64,000 bases of DNA from an uncultured Clostridia bacterium (GTDB lineage Bacteria; Bacillota; Clostridia; Oscillospirales; Acutalibacteraceae): assembly GCA_944380845.1 (NCBI GenBank), contig CALWIU010000002.1, positions 1-64,000 on the forward strand, read 5' to 3'. Positions 49,820-58,216 of the stretch are shown piece by piece (positions within the stretch are counted from its first letter, which is position 1; every line of letters begins with the position of its first letter). A program made the position numbers and the translations under genes. The notes below the pieces were generated by a model. That model was not told where the DNA came from and made no database searches. It worked only from the letters and a program-made list of their open reading frames with translations.

Positions 49820-50839
49820 TCAGCGGATTCCGATTTCGCGGTCTGTTTCGCTGGTTTCGTCGTTGGCAAGAATATAGTTTATGACTTCATCCACAGTGGT
49901 AAAGGCAAGGGCGACATAACTGTCCGCCGCGCCGTAATACAGTGCGATCCGTCCGGTGTCGCCGTCGGCAATGGCGGCGCAGGGGAAACAGACATTCGGG
50001 ACAAAGCCGCGTTCTTCGTACTCTTTTTCCGGTGTCAGTAAAAAGGTTTTGCAGCGGTGTAAAACCCGGGATGGCTCGTCGCGATCGAGAATGGCGCCGC
50101 CGATGCTGTAAATAAAGCCGTTGCAGGTGCCGGTAACGCCATGATAAAAGAGCAGCCAGCCCAAATCGGTTTCCAGCGGCGCCGCGCCAGAGCCGATTTT
50201 TACATTTTCCCACCAGTTGCCGGACGGACTCATAACATGGCGATGTCTGCCCCAAAACTCCATATCCGGGCTCTGGCTTAGAAAAATATCGCCGAAGGGC
50301 GTATGCCCGCTGTCACTGGGACGGGAGAGCATGGTATACATTCCGTTGATTTTGCGAGGGAACAAGACGGCATTTCGGTTAAAGGGGATAAAAGGATTTT
50401 CCAGCTTCTCAAAATGAACAAAATCCTCTGTTTTTGCCATGCCGATGGAAGCGCCGTAAAAATCCTGACACCAGATGAGGTAGAAGGAATCTTCCACCTT
50501 GACAAGGCGGGGATCATAAGCATAGCGCGGATTGATAATGTTTCCGTTCTTATCTTTCAATACAATGGGATTTTCTTCGATTTGCCAGTGAATGCCATCG
50601 CTGCTGTGCGCCAAATAAGTCAGCGGCACGCCGTTGGTCCTTTCACCGCGAACCGATGCAATAAATCCATCCTTCCACGGCAGCGCGGCGCTGTTAAAAA
50701 TACGGGTGATCCCTTTTTGGGGGTTGCGGCCGATAATGGGGTTGCTTTCATATCGCCACAGGGGCAAATCTCCCGCATCTTTCGGTCTTTCCTGCCAGGG
50801 TAACTGGGGAACGGATGGGCAATGAAGAAGCTGGTGCAT
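49820..50839 (-). CDS. GH130 family glycoside phosphorylase
   Basis: 339 residues, five-bladed beta-propeller of family GH130. Seen: RYESNPIIGRNP, FNSAALPW, AYDPRLVKVEDSFYLIWCQD (the catalytic Asp lies in DPR), KIGSGAAPLETDLGWLLFYHG, and YYGAADSYVALAF near the C-terminus. GH130 enzymes split beta-mannosides with phosphate to give mannose-1-phosphate. The subfamily (mannosyl-glucose, mannobiose or mannooligosaccharide phosphorylase) cannot be fixed by eye. It has no signal peptide, so it acts on imported sugars. It lies 14 bases downstream of a radical-SAM-linked gene on the same strand. Confidence 0.88.
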   Translation of the reverse strand: MHQLLHCPSVPQLPWQERPKDAGDLPLWRYESNPIIGRNPQKGITRIFNSAALPWKDGFIASVRGERTNGVPLTYLAHSSDGIHWQIEENPIVLKDKNGNIINPRYAYDPRLVKVEDSFYLIWCQDFYGASIGMAKTEDFVHFEKLENPFIPFNRNAVLFPRKINGMYTMLSRPSDSGHTPFGDIFLSQSPDMEFWGRHRHVMSPSGNWWENVKIGSGAAPLETDLGWLLFYHGVTGTCNGFIYSIGGAILDRDEPSRVLHRCKTFLLTPEKEYEERGFVPNVCFPCAAIADGDTGRIALYYGAADSYVALAFTTVDEVINYILANDETSETDREIGIR

Positions 50840-50853
50840 AAAAATTCTCCTTT

Positions 50854-51501
50854 TTATTTTAAAATGCCGTGGTCGGTTAACAGCTGAATGCGCCGGATCA
50901 AAAACGGCTGTGTATGATACTGATTTTGCAGCGCCTGCGAAAGCAGTATCGGATTGACATTATTTTTGCTGCCTGCCGGTAAAGTCAGGTGCAAAAGCAG
51001 ATCCTCTTCCCGTTCGGTAAAAGAAAAAGCGGGGAGATGTTCCAAAAGATTAACGGTTTTAACAACTTTTCTGCCGTGAGATTTCCCGTTCTTTTCGCAA
51101 AGCAGTGTACCGCTTTCCAGCACTTTTTGCAGCATTGCGCGATCCGCATCTTTTTCAAAGAAAAACAAATAGTCAGCAGCCGTGATCTCGCTGAATTTAT
51201 CAATGGGATTGTGACAGTCGGTGACTGTCAGCCCGTCAGGCAATACGGCGTTGAGTTTATCCATAACCGCTGCATTTTTGATGTCGCCGACGACCCGGAT
51301 ATCCAGAACATCGTTTTCGCTTTCGGCGCCAAGCGGAAGCGGAAGAGCAAAAGCGGCATAGGGGTGGGGATTGAATCCTTCGGTATACCAGATCGGGATA
51401 TCGGTTCTGCGAAGAGTGCGCAGCATTGCACGGTTCAGATCCAGATGTGAGATGAAACGCAGTCTGCCGAGCTTGGAAAAGTTAATCCTTACATCTCGCA
51501 T
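50854..51501 (-). CDS. TIGR03936/DUF2344 radical-SAM-linked protein
   Basis: 215 residues. The N-terminus INFSKLGRLRFISHLDLNRAMLRTLRRTDIP and GFNPHPYAAFALPLPLG are hallmarks of the small partner that accompanies or is fused to TIGR03960 radical SAM proteins. Its start lies inside the end of the radical SAM gene (20-base overlap). In many Clostridia the pair precedes rng, rplU and rpmA, but those are not here. Its role is thought to be linked to RNA or ribosome processing; no direct evidence is visible. Confidence 0.88.
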   Translation of the reverse strand: MRDVRINFSKLGRLRFISHLDLNRAMLRTLRRTDIPIWYTEGFNPHPYAAFALPLPLGAESENDVLDIRVVGDIKNAAVMDKLNAVLPDGLTVTDCHNPIDKFSEITAADYLFFFEKDADRAMLQKVLESGTLLCEKNGKSHGRKVVKTVNLLEHLPAFSFTEREEDLLLHLTLPAGSKNNVNPILLSQALQNQYHTQPFLIRRIQLLTDHGILK

Positions 51502-53329
51502 CGCAATGCCCTCCGTTCAAGGTGTCCGCACCGCAGCCGGCGCAGCGGACGCGGCACTGCGGCGTGGTTTCGGCTTGTTTTGCTTTCTCAGCTTCCCGCT
51601 GCAAAAAAGATTTCCGAATGCCGTAATTCAGGTGATCCCATGGCAAAATTTCATCATAACTGCGGCGGCGGTTGGCGTAAAAGGCGGCGGAAATACCGCA
51701 TTGCTCAAAAGCGGTGCGCCACGCTTCTGCGGAAAAATGGTTTTCCCAACTGTCAAAGTGACATCCGTTTTTCCATGCCTGTTCAATCACTTGCCCCAAC
51801 CGGCGGTCGCCGCGCGCCATAACGCCTTCAAGCGCGCTGATATCGGGGTGGTGGCAGCTTAGTTGGATTTTCCGGGTTGTGATGCTTTCGCGCAGCAGCT
51901 TTTGCTTTTCAATCAGTTCTTCTTCTGTCGCTTGTGGTTCCCATTGGAAGGGCGTAAAGGGCTTCGGAACAAAATTGGAAGCACTGACGCTGACTTGCAC
52001 GGATTTTCCCTTCGGTTTGTTTGGAATGTGATAAAATTCATTTACGACTTTTTGTGCCAGTTCGGCGATGCCGCGTACATCATCCGCCGTTTCTGTAGGT
52101 AAGCCCAACATGAAATACAGTTTGACCGCTGTTCTGCCGCCTTCAAAGGCGCTGCGGGAGGTTCGCAGGATTTCTTCTTCTGTGATATTTTTGTTGATGA
52201 CATCCCGCAGCCGCTGTGTGCCTGCTTCTGCGGCAAAGGTCAGTCCGCTTTTTCGCACAGAGGACAGCTTTTCCAGAAGTTCCTTATCAAAATTATCGAT
52301 CCGCAAAGACGGCAGAGCAATGTTGATTTTCATCGGCTCCGTCCAGGAAAGCAGCTCTTCCAGCAACTCTTTCAGCCGGCTGTAGTCGCTGCTGGAAAGC
52401 GAGCAGAGAGACAGCTCGTCATAGCCGGTATTCTCGCAGAGCAAACGGCTTTGCCTGCTGATGGTCTGCGGGGATTTTTCGCGAACCGGACGATAAATAA
52501 ATCCTGCCTGACAAAAGCGGCAGCCGCGCACACAGCCGCGAAAGATTTCATGAACCGCACGGTCAAAGACGATCTCAGTATAGGGAACGACAAAATCTGT
52601 CGGATAAAAAACATGCTCCAAATCAGATACATTGCGTTTGTTGACCTTTGCCGGCGCTGTTTTCATGGCGGTCACAGAACGAATGGTGCCGTCTTCGTGA
52701 TAGCTGACATGGTAAAGAGACGGAACATAAATGCCCTCAATATGAGAGGCTTCTTCCAAAAAAGACGCTTTGTCTCCGCCTTTTTGCTTCCATTCTTTAT
52801 ACAGATCCAGAAGCTCCATCATGACTTCTTCACCGTCGCCGAGCATGAACAGGTCAATAAAATCGGCCATGGGTTCCGCATTGCATGCGCACGGTCCGCC
52901 GGCAACGACCAATGGAGAAAGGGACTGCCGGTCTTTTGCGTGGATCGGAAGCCCGGCAAGATCAAGCATATTTAAAACATTGGTATAGCAAAGCTCGTAC
53001 ATCAGCGTAAAACCGATGATATCGAAATCCGCCAAAGGGTCTCCGCTTTCCAGTGCGTATAGAGGGATCTTATGTTCGCGCATGACTTTTTCCATGTCGC
53101 CCGCGGGGGCAAAGACCCTTTCGCACCACGCATCTTCCCGGGAATTGATCAGGCTGTAAAGGATTTTCATGCCTAAATGAGACATTCCGATTTCATAAGT
53201 ATCCGGAAAACAAAAGGCAAAGCGAAGATCAACGCTGTCTTTTTGTTTCATGACGCTGCCGGGTTCGCCGCCTACATAAGAGGCGGGTTTTTGAACGGAA
53301 AGCAGCAGATTTTCCAATTCTTTTAACAT
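51482..53329 (-). CDS. TIGR03960-type B12-binding radical SAM protein
   Basis: 615 residues. An N-terminal cobalamin-binding-like region (VDLRFAFCFPDTYEIGMSHLG, DIIGFTLMYELCYTN) precedes the radical SAM core with its cluster motif CVRGCRFCQAG, followed by SLCSLSSSDYS and FAAEAGTQRLRDVINK. A Cys-rich end (CRVRCAGCGADTLNGGHC) may carry an additional metal site. It is the partner of the gene that overlaps it downstream. The exact substrate of this family is not known to me. Confidence 0.88.
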   Translation of the reverse strand: MLKELENLLLSVQKPASYVGGEPGSVMKQKDSVDLRFAFCFPDTYEIGMSHLGMKILYSLINSREDAWCERVFAPAGDMEKVMREHKIPLYALESGDPLADFDIIGFTLMYELCYTNVLNMLDLAGLPIHAKDRQSLSPLVVAGGPCACNAEPMADFIDLFMLGDGEEVMMELLDLYKEWKQKGGDKASFLEEASHIEGIYVPSLYHVSYHEDGTIRSVTAMKTAPAKVNKRNVSDLEHVFYPTDFVVPYTEIVFDRAVHEIFRGCVRGCRFCQAGFIYRPVREKSPQTISRQSRLLCENTGYDELSLCSLSSSDYSRLKELLEELLSWTEPMKINIALPSLRIDNFDKELLEKLSSVRKSGLTFAAEAGTQRLRDVINKNITEEEILRTSRSAFEGGRTAVKLYFMLGLPTETADDVRGIAELAQKVVNEFYHIPNKPKGKSVQVSVSASNFVPKPFTPFQWEPQATEEELIEKQKLLRESITTRKIQLSCHHPDISALEGVMARGDRRLGQVIEQAWKNGCHFDSWENHFSAEAWRTAFEQCGISAAFYANRRRSYDEILPWDHLNYGIRKSFLQREAEKAKQAETTPQCRVRCAGCGADTLNGGHCDARCKD

Positions 53330-53405
53330 GATAAGCTCCGTATCGGTTTTTAATTTAGATGTATTGTATCATACCATGCCTGAAAACGCAAGAAGGAGGC
53401 GCAAT

Positions 53406-53437
53406 GAAAAAGCTGCCGCGCAAACAAACGCGGCAGC
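53406..53437 (-). terminator. Intrinsic terminator after htrA
   Basis: GCTGCCGCG/CGCGGCAGC (53412-53420, 53429-53437) with CTTTTT on the minus strand, 20 bases beyond the htrA stop. Confidence 0.85.
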
Positions 53438-53456
53438 CGGAAATCTCCGTTTTTAT

Positions 53457-54974
53457 TTAAATGTCATAAACATTGGAATAGTCGGTGCGGGGCGATGCCG
53501 GTACTTTTTCCTGTGTCGTTACGGTCACTTCTCTGGAAACGCCGTTTTGGAAAACAGTCAGCACCAGCTGATCGCCGGCGTTATATTGTTTGAGCTGCTC
53601 TTTGCATTCCTGCACGGTGGTAACCGTTTTGCCTCCGACGGCAGTAATGACATCGCCGTCGGACAGCCCTGCCTGCTGTGCAGCGCTGTTGGCTCCGACC
53701 GCCACAATATAGACGCCTTCCGGCAGTTGATAACGATCTGCTGCCGAGGCAGTAAGGGTTTGGACAGAAACACCGAGAAGCGGCCGTCCGCGAACATATC
53801 CATAGGCAATGATATCGGAAACGGCGTCTTTTACATCGTTGATCGGAATGCAGAAGGAAAGCCCTTCAATGGCAGAGTCGGCGTATTTTGAAGTGGCAAT
53901 GCCGACAACCGCGCCGTCCATATTAAACGCCGGACCGCCGGAATTGCCGGAATTGATTGCGGCATCGGTTTGAAACATGCGAATAGAGCTGTTGTCATCC
54001 ACCAGTTCCCGGTCAAGCGCACTGACAACACCGCTTGTCAGCGTGAAGGACAGCATCCCCAGCGGGTTGCCGATAATCAGAACGGTGTCGCCGACGGACA
54101 GTTCGTCGGAATCCCCCAGAGTAACGGCGTTGAGGCGGGACGCATTGGTTTTCAAAACGGCAATGTCATTGTCCTGGTCAAAGCCGATCAGCTCTGCGTC
54201 TTTTTCCGAACCGTCAAAAAAGGAAACGCGAATATCGCTGCCGCCTTCCACCACATGATAATTGGTCAGGATATAGCCGTCTTCGGAAATGATAAAGCCG
54301 GAGCCGCTGGATTCTCCAATAAAGCTTTGCCCGAACAGGCTGTTGGATAGATTGATGCGAGCCGTTACTCCGACTACGCCGGAGGCCACCTCGTTGTAAA
54401 TATCCCGTGCGGTTTTGGCAACGGCGGCATCTGTGTTGGCGACCACAGTCGGTGTTTCGGTCTGTAGAGCCGATTCGTCGGAATTGCTGTCGCTCTGCTG
54501 CGTTTGCGAGCCGGAGGATTCAGACAGCACGCCGACGCCTGTTAGCGTTGGGTGCGTTGATTGACTGGGAAAAAGAACGGAAAGCGATTGCTCTTCTGCT
54601 TTTTCCGCTTCGCGGGCAATGGTAACGCGTGCGGACAAGGTGCCGCCGATAACGCTGATTACTGCTGTGATTGTGCAGAGAATGGCCGTGAACAGAATAC
54701 GGCTTTTGTTTTCCTTTCGTTTTGCATTTTTTTGCTCGGATGAAATCAATACGGCAGAACGATACCGTTCCGCCGCGTCGGACGGAACCGCTTTTTTTTC
54801 TTCCCGTTGTCCAGCGCTGTGAACCGAGCGGTAATTGGCGCTGAAATCACGGGTTGACGCCTGCGGCTGACTGGTCTGTTCTGCCGGTGGAAGCACACGC
54901 ACACGAGGCGTCTCTTCTTGGGAGGCACCTGTGGCATCTTTTTCCTTCTTTTCGGGAAAAAGGTCATCGTTCAT
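53457..54974 (-). CDS. htrA: HtrA/DegP-type serine protease with PDZ domain
   Basis: 505 residues: a charged cytoplasmic N-terminus, one TM helix (about 95-118), a linker, the trypsin-like domain with His in TNYHVVEGG, Asp in DNDIAVLKT and Ser in NSGNSGGPAFN, and one PDZ domain at the C-terminus (YIVAVGANSAAQQAGLSDGDVITAVGG). It degrades or refolds misfolded secreted proteins at the outer face of the membrane. I chose ATG 54974; the GTG nine bases earlier forms part of the ribosome site. A terminator follows. Confidence 0.92.
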   Translation of the reverse strand: MNDDLFPEKKEKDATGASQEETPRVRVLPPAEQTSQPQASTRDFSANYRSVHSAGQREEKKAVPSDAAERYRSAVLISSEQKNAKRKENKSRILFTAILCTITAVISVIGGTLSARVTIAREAEKAEEQSLSVLFPSQSTHPTLTGVGVLSESSGSQTQQSDSNSDESALQTETPTVVANTDAAVAKTARDIYNEVASGVVGVTARINLSNSLFGQSFIGESSGSGFIISEDGYILTNYHVVEGGSDIRVSFFDGSEKDAELIGFDQDNDIAVLKTNASRLNAVTLGDSDELSVGDTVLIIGNPLGMLSFTLTSGVVSALDRELVDDNSSIRMFQTDAAINSGNSGGPAFNMDGAVVGIATSKYADSAIEGLSFCIPINDVKDAVSDIIAYGYVRGRPLLGVSVQTLTASAADRYQLPEGVYIVAVGANSAAQQAGLSDGDVITAVGGKTVTTVQECKEQLKQYNAGDQLVLTVFQNGVSREVTVTTQEKVPASPRTDYSNVYDI

Positions 54975-55039
54975 TGCTTTCACCGTCTTTTCAAAAGGGA
55001 TCTTTTCAAGCGTATTGTAACACAGGGAAAAGGCGGATA

Positions 55040-55060
55040 GTGTTTATCATATGTAAACAC
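55040..55060. promoter_or_regulatory. Inverted repeat between htrA and the small gene
   Basis: GTGTTTA (55040-55046) and TAAACAC (55054-55060) flank TCATATG. It lies between divergent genes (htrA to the left, the 48-aa gene to the right), a place for an operator. No regulator is identified. Confidence 0.4.
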
Positions 55061-55201
55061 ATTATAAACATTACCATGTGGAAAAAATCTTGTCATATTT
55101 TTATCAACGGGATGTCAAAATTGATGTGCTTGTCTGCTGGTTTTGTAACATCAAACGCAAAACACCGTATAATGTACCACAAAGAAGCGGAGGAAAAAAC
55201 G

Positions 55202-55348
55202 ATGCACAGACGAAAGCCGGGTAAAGGAACGATTGTAGTGGCGTTCGGTATTGGACTGCTTTTGGCGGTTTGCTTTCCGGAAAAAGCGCTGATTGTGATT
55301 TTAGCTGCCGTTTTGGTGCTGTGTGGTTTTTTTCTCTGTACAAGATAA
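55202..55348 (+). CDS. 48-aa double-spanning small membrane protein
   Basis: Basic head (HRRKPGKG) followed by two hydrophobic segments (TIVVAFGIGLLLAVCF and ALIVILAAVLVLCGFFLC) split by PEK. ATG 55202 is preceded by GAGGAAAAAACG, and a TATAAT box lies at 55168-55173. Twelve bases separate it from spoVM, so the two are a likely operon. From memory, similar tiny proteins recur near spoVM in Clostridia; I cannot verify this. Role unknown; a spore-envelope link is a guess by neighbourhood. Confidence 0.72.
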   Translation: MHRRKPGKGTIVVAFGIGLLLAVCFPEKALIVILAAVLVLCGFFLCTR

Positions 55349-55360
55349 AGGGGTCTTTTT

Positions 55361-55444
55361 ATGAAAATCGTTGTGTGGCGCAGTCCGAAAGCGCTCAGTG
55401 CGTTGCTTCGCCTGTTTTTCGGGATCAAAAAAGAGCGGGAATAA
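55361..55444 (+). CDS. spoVM: Stage V sporulation protein SpoVM-like, 27 aa
   Basis: The 27-codon frame has AAAGGGG upstream of the ATG. Compared with the 26-residue SpoVM of Bacillus subtilis it keeps Pro9, Lys10, Leu12, Arg17 and Gly21 at the same positions, plus the basic end (GIKKERE). SpoVM is an amphipathic helix that recognises the curvature of the forespore membrane and anchors SpoIVA to start coat assembly. The match is by pattern over a short sequence, so confidence is high but not complete. It is followed by a strong terminator. Confidence 0.85.
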   Translation: MKIVVWRSPKALSALLRLFFGIKKERE

Positions 55445-55458
55445 TGGTTTGAAAAAGC

Positions 55459-55489
55459 AAAAAACGGCGCCTGACAGGCGTCGTTTTTT
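55459..55489. terminator. Bidirectional terminator after spoVM
   Basis: 14-bp arms (55459-55472 and 55476-55489, one G-U pair), A6 before and T6 after. Confidence 0.92.
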
Positions 55490-55500
55490 GATAAGGTCAT

Positions 55501-55812
55501 TTACATGGCGTTGTTCTTTTCGGAAAGGGCACGCTCCAGCCAGATGGAGCCGATGTCCATAGCGGCATAAAGCCCTTTCTTTTCGCTTTTCTTTACGATG
55601 CGCTCGCGCGGGCGTACGGTGGGGTCGGTATTTAAAAGCTGAATGCTGACCCGGTCGGCAACGGTCAGGTCGTTAACCTTTTTTGTCGTCAGAATGTTAA
55701 TCATGATAACAAAAGGGTCGTAACTGTTTCCATAATACAGGGTGTTGCCTGAGCGAACCAGCGGACGCCCTTTATACATCAGAAATTTTTCTTTTTTCTT
55801 TTTATCTGCCAA
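55501..55812 (-). CDS. Conserved 103-aa protein of unknown function
   Basis: Soluble, basic-rich N-terminus (MADKKKKEKFLMYKGRPLVRSG), then GNTLYYGNSYDPFVIMINIL, VADRVSIQLLNTDPTV and a charged end with ERIVKKSEKKGLYAAMDIG. I recall similar proteins in Clostridia, without function. It starts 24 bases after the ireB stop, so both probably belong to one transcript. No signal or TM segment. Confidence 0.72.
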   Translation of the reverse strand: MADKKKKEKFLMYKGRPLVRSGNTLYYGNSYDPFVIMINILTTKKVNDLTVADRVSIQLLNTDPTVRPRERIVKKSEKKGLYAAMDIGSIWLERALSEKNNAM

Positions 55813-55836
55813 AATGAAGATCCTCCCAACAAAAAC

Positions 55837-56094
55837 TCACTCAATCGCCAAAAATTCTTTGAGCATGACCTGTAAAAGCTCATCGCGATCAATGTTGCTG
55901 ATGATATTGCGGGCGTTGCGGTGAGTTGTGATATAGGTGGGATCCTCCGACAGAATATAGCCTACCAGCTGATTGATAGGATTATAGCCCTTTTCGGCAA
56001 GAGCCTCATACACAGTAGCCACGGCTTTTTTGATTTCGGATTCGCGGCTGTCCCGCAGATTGAATTTTATGGTGCGTTCGTTCAAGGATGCCAC
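55837..56094 (-). CDS. ireB: IreB family regulatory phosphoprotein (UPF0297)
   Basis: 85 residues. TIKFNLRD, VYEALAEKGYNPINQLVGYILSEDPTYITTHRNARNII is the family core. In Enterococcus IreB is phosphorylated by the PASTA kinase IreK and helps control cephalosporin resistance. In many Firmicutes the gene lies with ruvX and alaS; here it stands upstream of a 103-aa gene instead. ATG 56094 has CAGGAGG upstream. Confidence 0.93.
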   Translation of the reverse strand: MASLNERTIKFNLRDSRESEIKKAVATVYEALAEKGYNPINQLVGYILSEDPTYITTHRNARNIISNIDRDELLQVMLKEFLAIE

Positions 56095-56182
56095 CTCCTG
56101 AAATGCTTTTCATTCATTATACATTATTATCGGCCAAAATGCAAGCGCATTCTGATTTTTTTGCTTTTTACCGCAAAAAAGG

Positions 56183-56219
56183 AAAAACGCCGCGCCGGAA
56201 AAGTCTTTCCCGGCACGGC
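56183..56219 (-). terminator. Terminator after ybjQ
   Basis: GCCGCGCCGG (56189-56198) pairs with CCGGCACGGC (56210-56219) with one mismatch; T5 on the minus strand. Confidence 0.8.
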
Positions 56220-56232
56220 AGACGGCATTCAC

Positions 56233-56544
56233 TCACTCAATCACGACGGCGGTACCGGAGGCGGTGACCATCAGCATTCCATTCAGGTATTCATAATCGA
56301 TGTCGACGCCGACAATTGCATTGGCGCCCATTTCACCGGCGCGCTGCTGCATTTCTGCCAGGGCTTCCTGACGGGCCTGCATCAATTCATCTTCATACCC
56401 GGAGCTTCTTCCGCCAAACACATTGCGCAGGCTTGCGCCGAAGTCTTTGATAAAATCTACGCCCGAGATGACTTCGCCGAAAGCAATTCCGCAATACCCT
56501 CGTATCGTGTGCCCTTCAATGGTATTGGTGGTTGTAACGATCAT
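56233..56544 (-). CDS. YbjQ/UPF0145 family protein
   Basis: 103 residues. [42 protein letters not shown] and [17 protein letters not shown] are the YbjQ signature; the family forms a pentameric ring in crystal structures and relates to heavy-metal-binding proteins. Physiological role not settled. ATG 56544 has GGAGGAT upstream. It has its own terminator between it and ireB. Confidence 0.93.
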   Translation of the reverse strand: MIVTTTNTIEGHTIRGYCGIAFGEVISGVDFIKDFGASLRNVFGGRSSGYEDELMQARQEALAEMQQRAGEMGANAIVGVDIDYEYLNGMLMVTASGTAVVIE

Positions 56545-56619
56545 AACGGATCCTCCTTTGTTTTGGTAAGCTCAGTGTATCATATTCGATGCGGCAGGGC
56601 AAGGGAAATCTCTGATTGC

Positions 56620-56648
56620 TTGACAGAAAAACGCCGGTACGATATGAT
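56620..56648 (+). promoter_or_regulatory. Promoter of the Gfo/Idh/MocA gene
   Basis: TTGACA (56620-56625), 17-bp spacer, TATGAT (56643-56648). Transcription near 56655 rules out starts before 56673. Confidence 0.85.
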
Positions 56649-56672
56649 ATGGGAAAGAAAGGGCGGGTTTAT

Positions 56673-57650
56673 ATGCGTCTTGCTACGGTTGGTTCGTCAT
56701 GGATTACCGACAGTTTTCTGGAAAGTTTTTTATCTTTGCCGGGGGTGTCTTTGGCTGCGGTTTATTCCCGCGACAGGGAAAAGGCGGCTTTGTTTGCCAA
56801 GAAACACGGGGCTGCATCATACTATGATTCGCTGGAAAGCATGGCGGCAGATCCTGGAATCGATGCGGTGTATCTTGCCAGCCCCAACGCCTGCCACGCG
56901 CCGCAGGCGGAGCTTTTTTTAACCCATAAAAAAAGCGTTCTTTGTGAAAAACCGCTGACGCTGCAAACGGGGGAGGCGGAATCGCTGTTTGCTTTGGCTG
57001 AACAAAATGGCGTTGTGCTGTGTGAGGCAATGATGAGCGCCCATCATCCGGAGCTTTCGGTTTTGCGCGACAGCATCGGAAAAATCGGCGCCGTACATTC
57101 TGCTTCTTTTGATTTTTCGCAGCTTTCATCAAAATATCCCGCCTATCTTGCCGGGAAAAGACCCAATGTGTTTTTGCCGGAATTGGGCGGCGGCTGCCTT
57201 GAGGATCTGGGCGTTTATGCCGTTTATCTCGCCTGTTTGCTGTTCGGCGAGCCGATAGCGGTTCAGGCGGACGCCCTGTTTCTGGAAACCGGAGCGGACG
57301 GAGCAGGCGGGGCCTTTTTGCAATATAATGATTTGTTGGTTACGCTGACTTATTCCAAAATGGCGCAGTCTTACAGTGCTTCGCAGATTTTCGGTGATGC
57401 AGGGACGATCCTTGTGGAGTCGGTCTCTCAGCTCGGACAGTGTGAAATGGTGCTTCCCGGCGGAAAAAGGGAAGTGCTGTTCCCGGCACGAAGCCGCTTT
57501 GATCTGATGCGGCAGGAAGCGCAGGATTTCCTTGCCTATTGTGAAGGCGGCAAGGCGATGGTTCCTTATGGTCAGGCACGGAATGACAGTCTGGCTGTAT
57601 CGCGCATAATGAAGCGGATCCGGCTTGCTTCAGGCGGTTTTTTATTTTAA
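56673..57650 (+). CDS. Gfo/Idh/MocA-family oxidoreductase
   Basis: 325 residues. N-terminal Rossmann fold (LATVGSSWITDSFLES; the usual GxGxxG is altered to VGSSWIT), then YLASPNACHAPQAELFL and VLCEKPLTL with the EKP motif whose Lys is catalytic. A C-terminal beta domain follows (SFDFSQLSSKYP, EDLGVYAVYL). It should act as an NAD(P)-dependent sugar or trans-dihydrodiol dehydrogenase; the substrate is not evident. Start ATG 56673 agrees with the promoter and the AAAGGGCGGG site. Single gene with a terminator after it. Confidence 0.87.
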   Translation: MRLATVGSSWITDSFLESFLSLPGVSLAAVYSRDREKAALFAKKHGAASYYDSLESMAADPGIDAVYLASPNACHAPQAELFLTHKKSVLCEKPLTLQTGEAESLFALAEQNGVVLCEAMMSAHHPELSVLRDSIGKIGAVHSASFDFSQLSSKYPAYLAGKRPNVFLPELGGGCLEDLGVYAVYLACLLFGEPIAVQADALFLETGADGAGGAFLQYNDLLVTLTYSKMAQSYSASQIFGDAGTILVESVSQLGQCEMVLPGGKREVLFPARSRFDLMRQEAQDFLAYCEGGKAMVPYGQARNDSLAVSRIMKRIRLASGGFLF

Positions 57651-57670
57651 CTGTTTTTCGCGAAAAGACT

Positions 57671-57715
57671 AGAACATCCTTTTATCTAAAGATAAAAAGA
57701 TGTTCTTTATTTTTT
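57671..57715 (+). terminator. Intrinsic terminator after the oxidoreductase gene
   Basis: 16-base arms (57671-57686 and 57691-57706) with one mismatch and a T-rich tail. Confidence 0.85.
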
Positions 57716-57788
57716 CATATCTTGCGGTTCTGACCAAAAGAGAGGAAAAAGATCGGGCGATTTTCAGCGGAATACATAGGGAAAATCA

Positions 57789-57817
57789 TTGTAATCCCTG
57801 AAAAAAAAGAGTATAAT
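57789..57817 (+). promoter_or_regulatory. Promoter of the V/A-ATPase operon
   Basis: TTGTAA (57789-57794), 17-bp spacer, TATAAT (57812-57817). A small hairpin AATCGGG/CCCGATT (57826-57832, 57842-57848) lies in the leader. Confidence 0.72.
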
Positions 57818-57893
57818 ACAAAACAAATCGGGGATATTTTACCCGATTATCTGTCTTTCTTACTTGAAATTTTTGCCGTCGGGAGGGATATAA

Positions 57894-58214
57894 ATGACCG
57901 ATTTGCTGCAAAAAATCATCGAGGTGGATAAGGCCGCGCGCGAACGGGTGAAGCAAGCGGAAAAAGAACGCGCAGACGCCTATGCCGGTGCCGAGTCCAA
58001 AAAAACCAACTTGATTCGCGAGGAAAAACAGAAGGCGTTGAAAAAAGCCGAAGAGCTCAGCGAAGAGCATAAAAAAGCCGGTGAAAAGCAGCTTTCCGCC
58101 CTTCAGCAGCAGGACAAGACGGTTGAAGAGCGCATGAGAAAGCGCTACGAAGAAAACAAGGACGAATGGGTTCGTCAGATCACGCAGGCTGTCCTGTCCG
58201 ATCAGGAGGTGTAA
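57894..58214 (+). CDS. V/A-type ATPase subunit G/H (peripheral stalk)
   Basis: 106 residues, almost entirely a charged helix (LLQKIIEVDKAARERVKQAEKERADAY ...), the shape of the peripheral-stalk subunit G/H (NtpF) that pairs with subunit E. First gene of the ATPase operon, GGGAGGG upstream of the start. Its end lies just before the subunit C start. Confidence 0.82.
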   Translation: MTDLLQKIIEVDKAARERVKQAEKERADAYAGAESKKTNLIREEKQKALKKAEELSEEHKKAGEKQLSALQQQDKTVEERMRKRYEENKDEWVRQITQAVLSDQEV

Positions 58215-58216
58215 AA

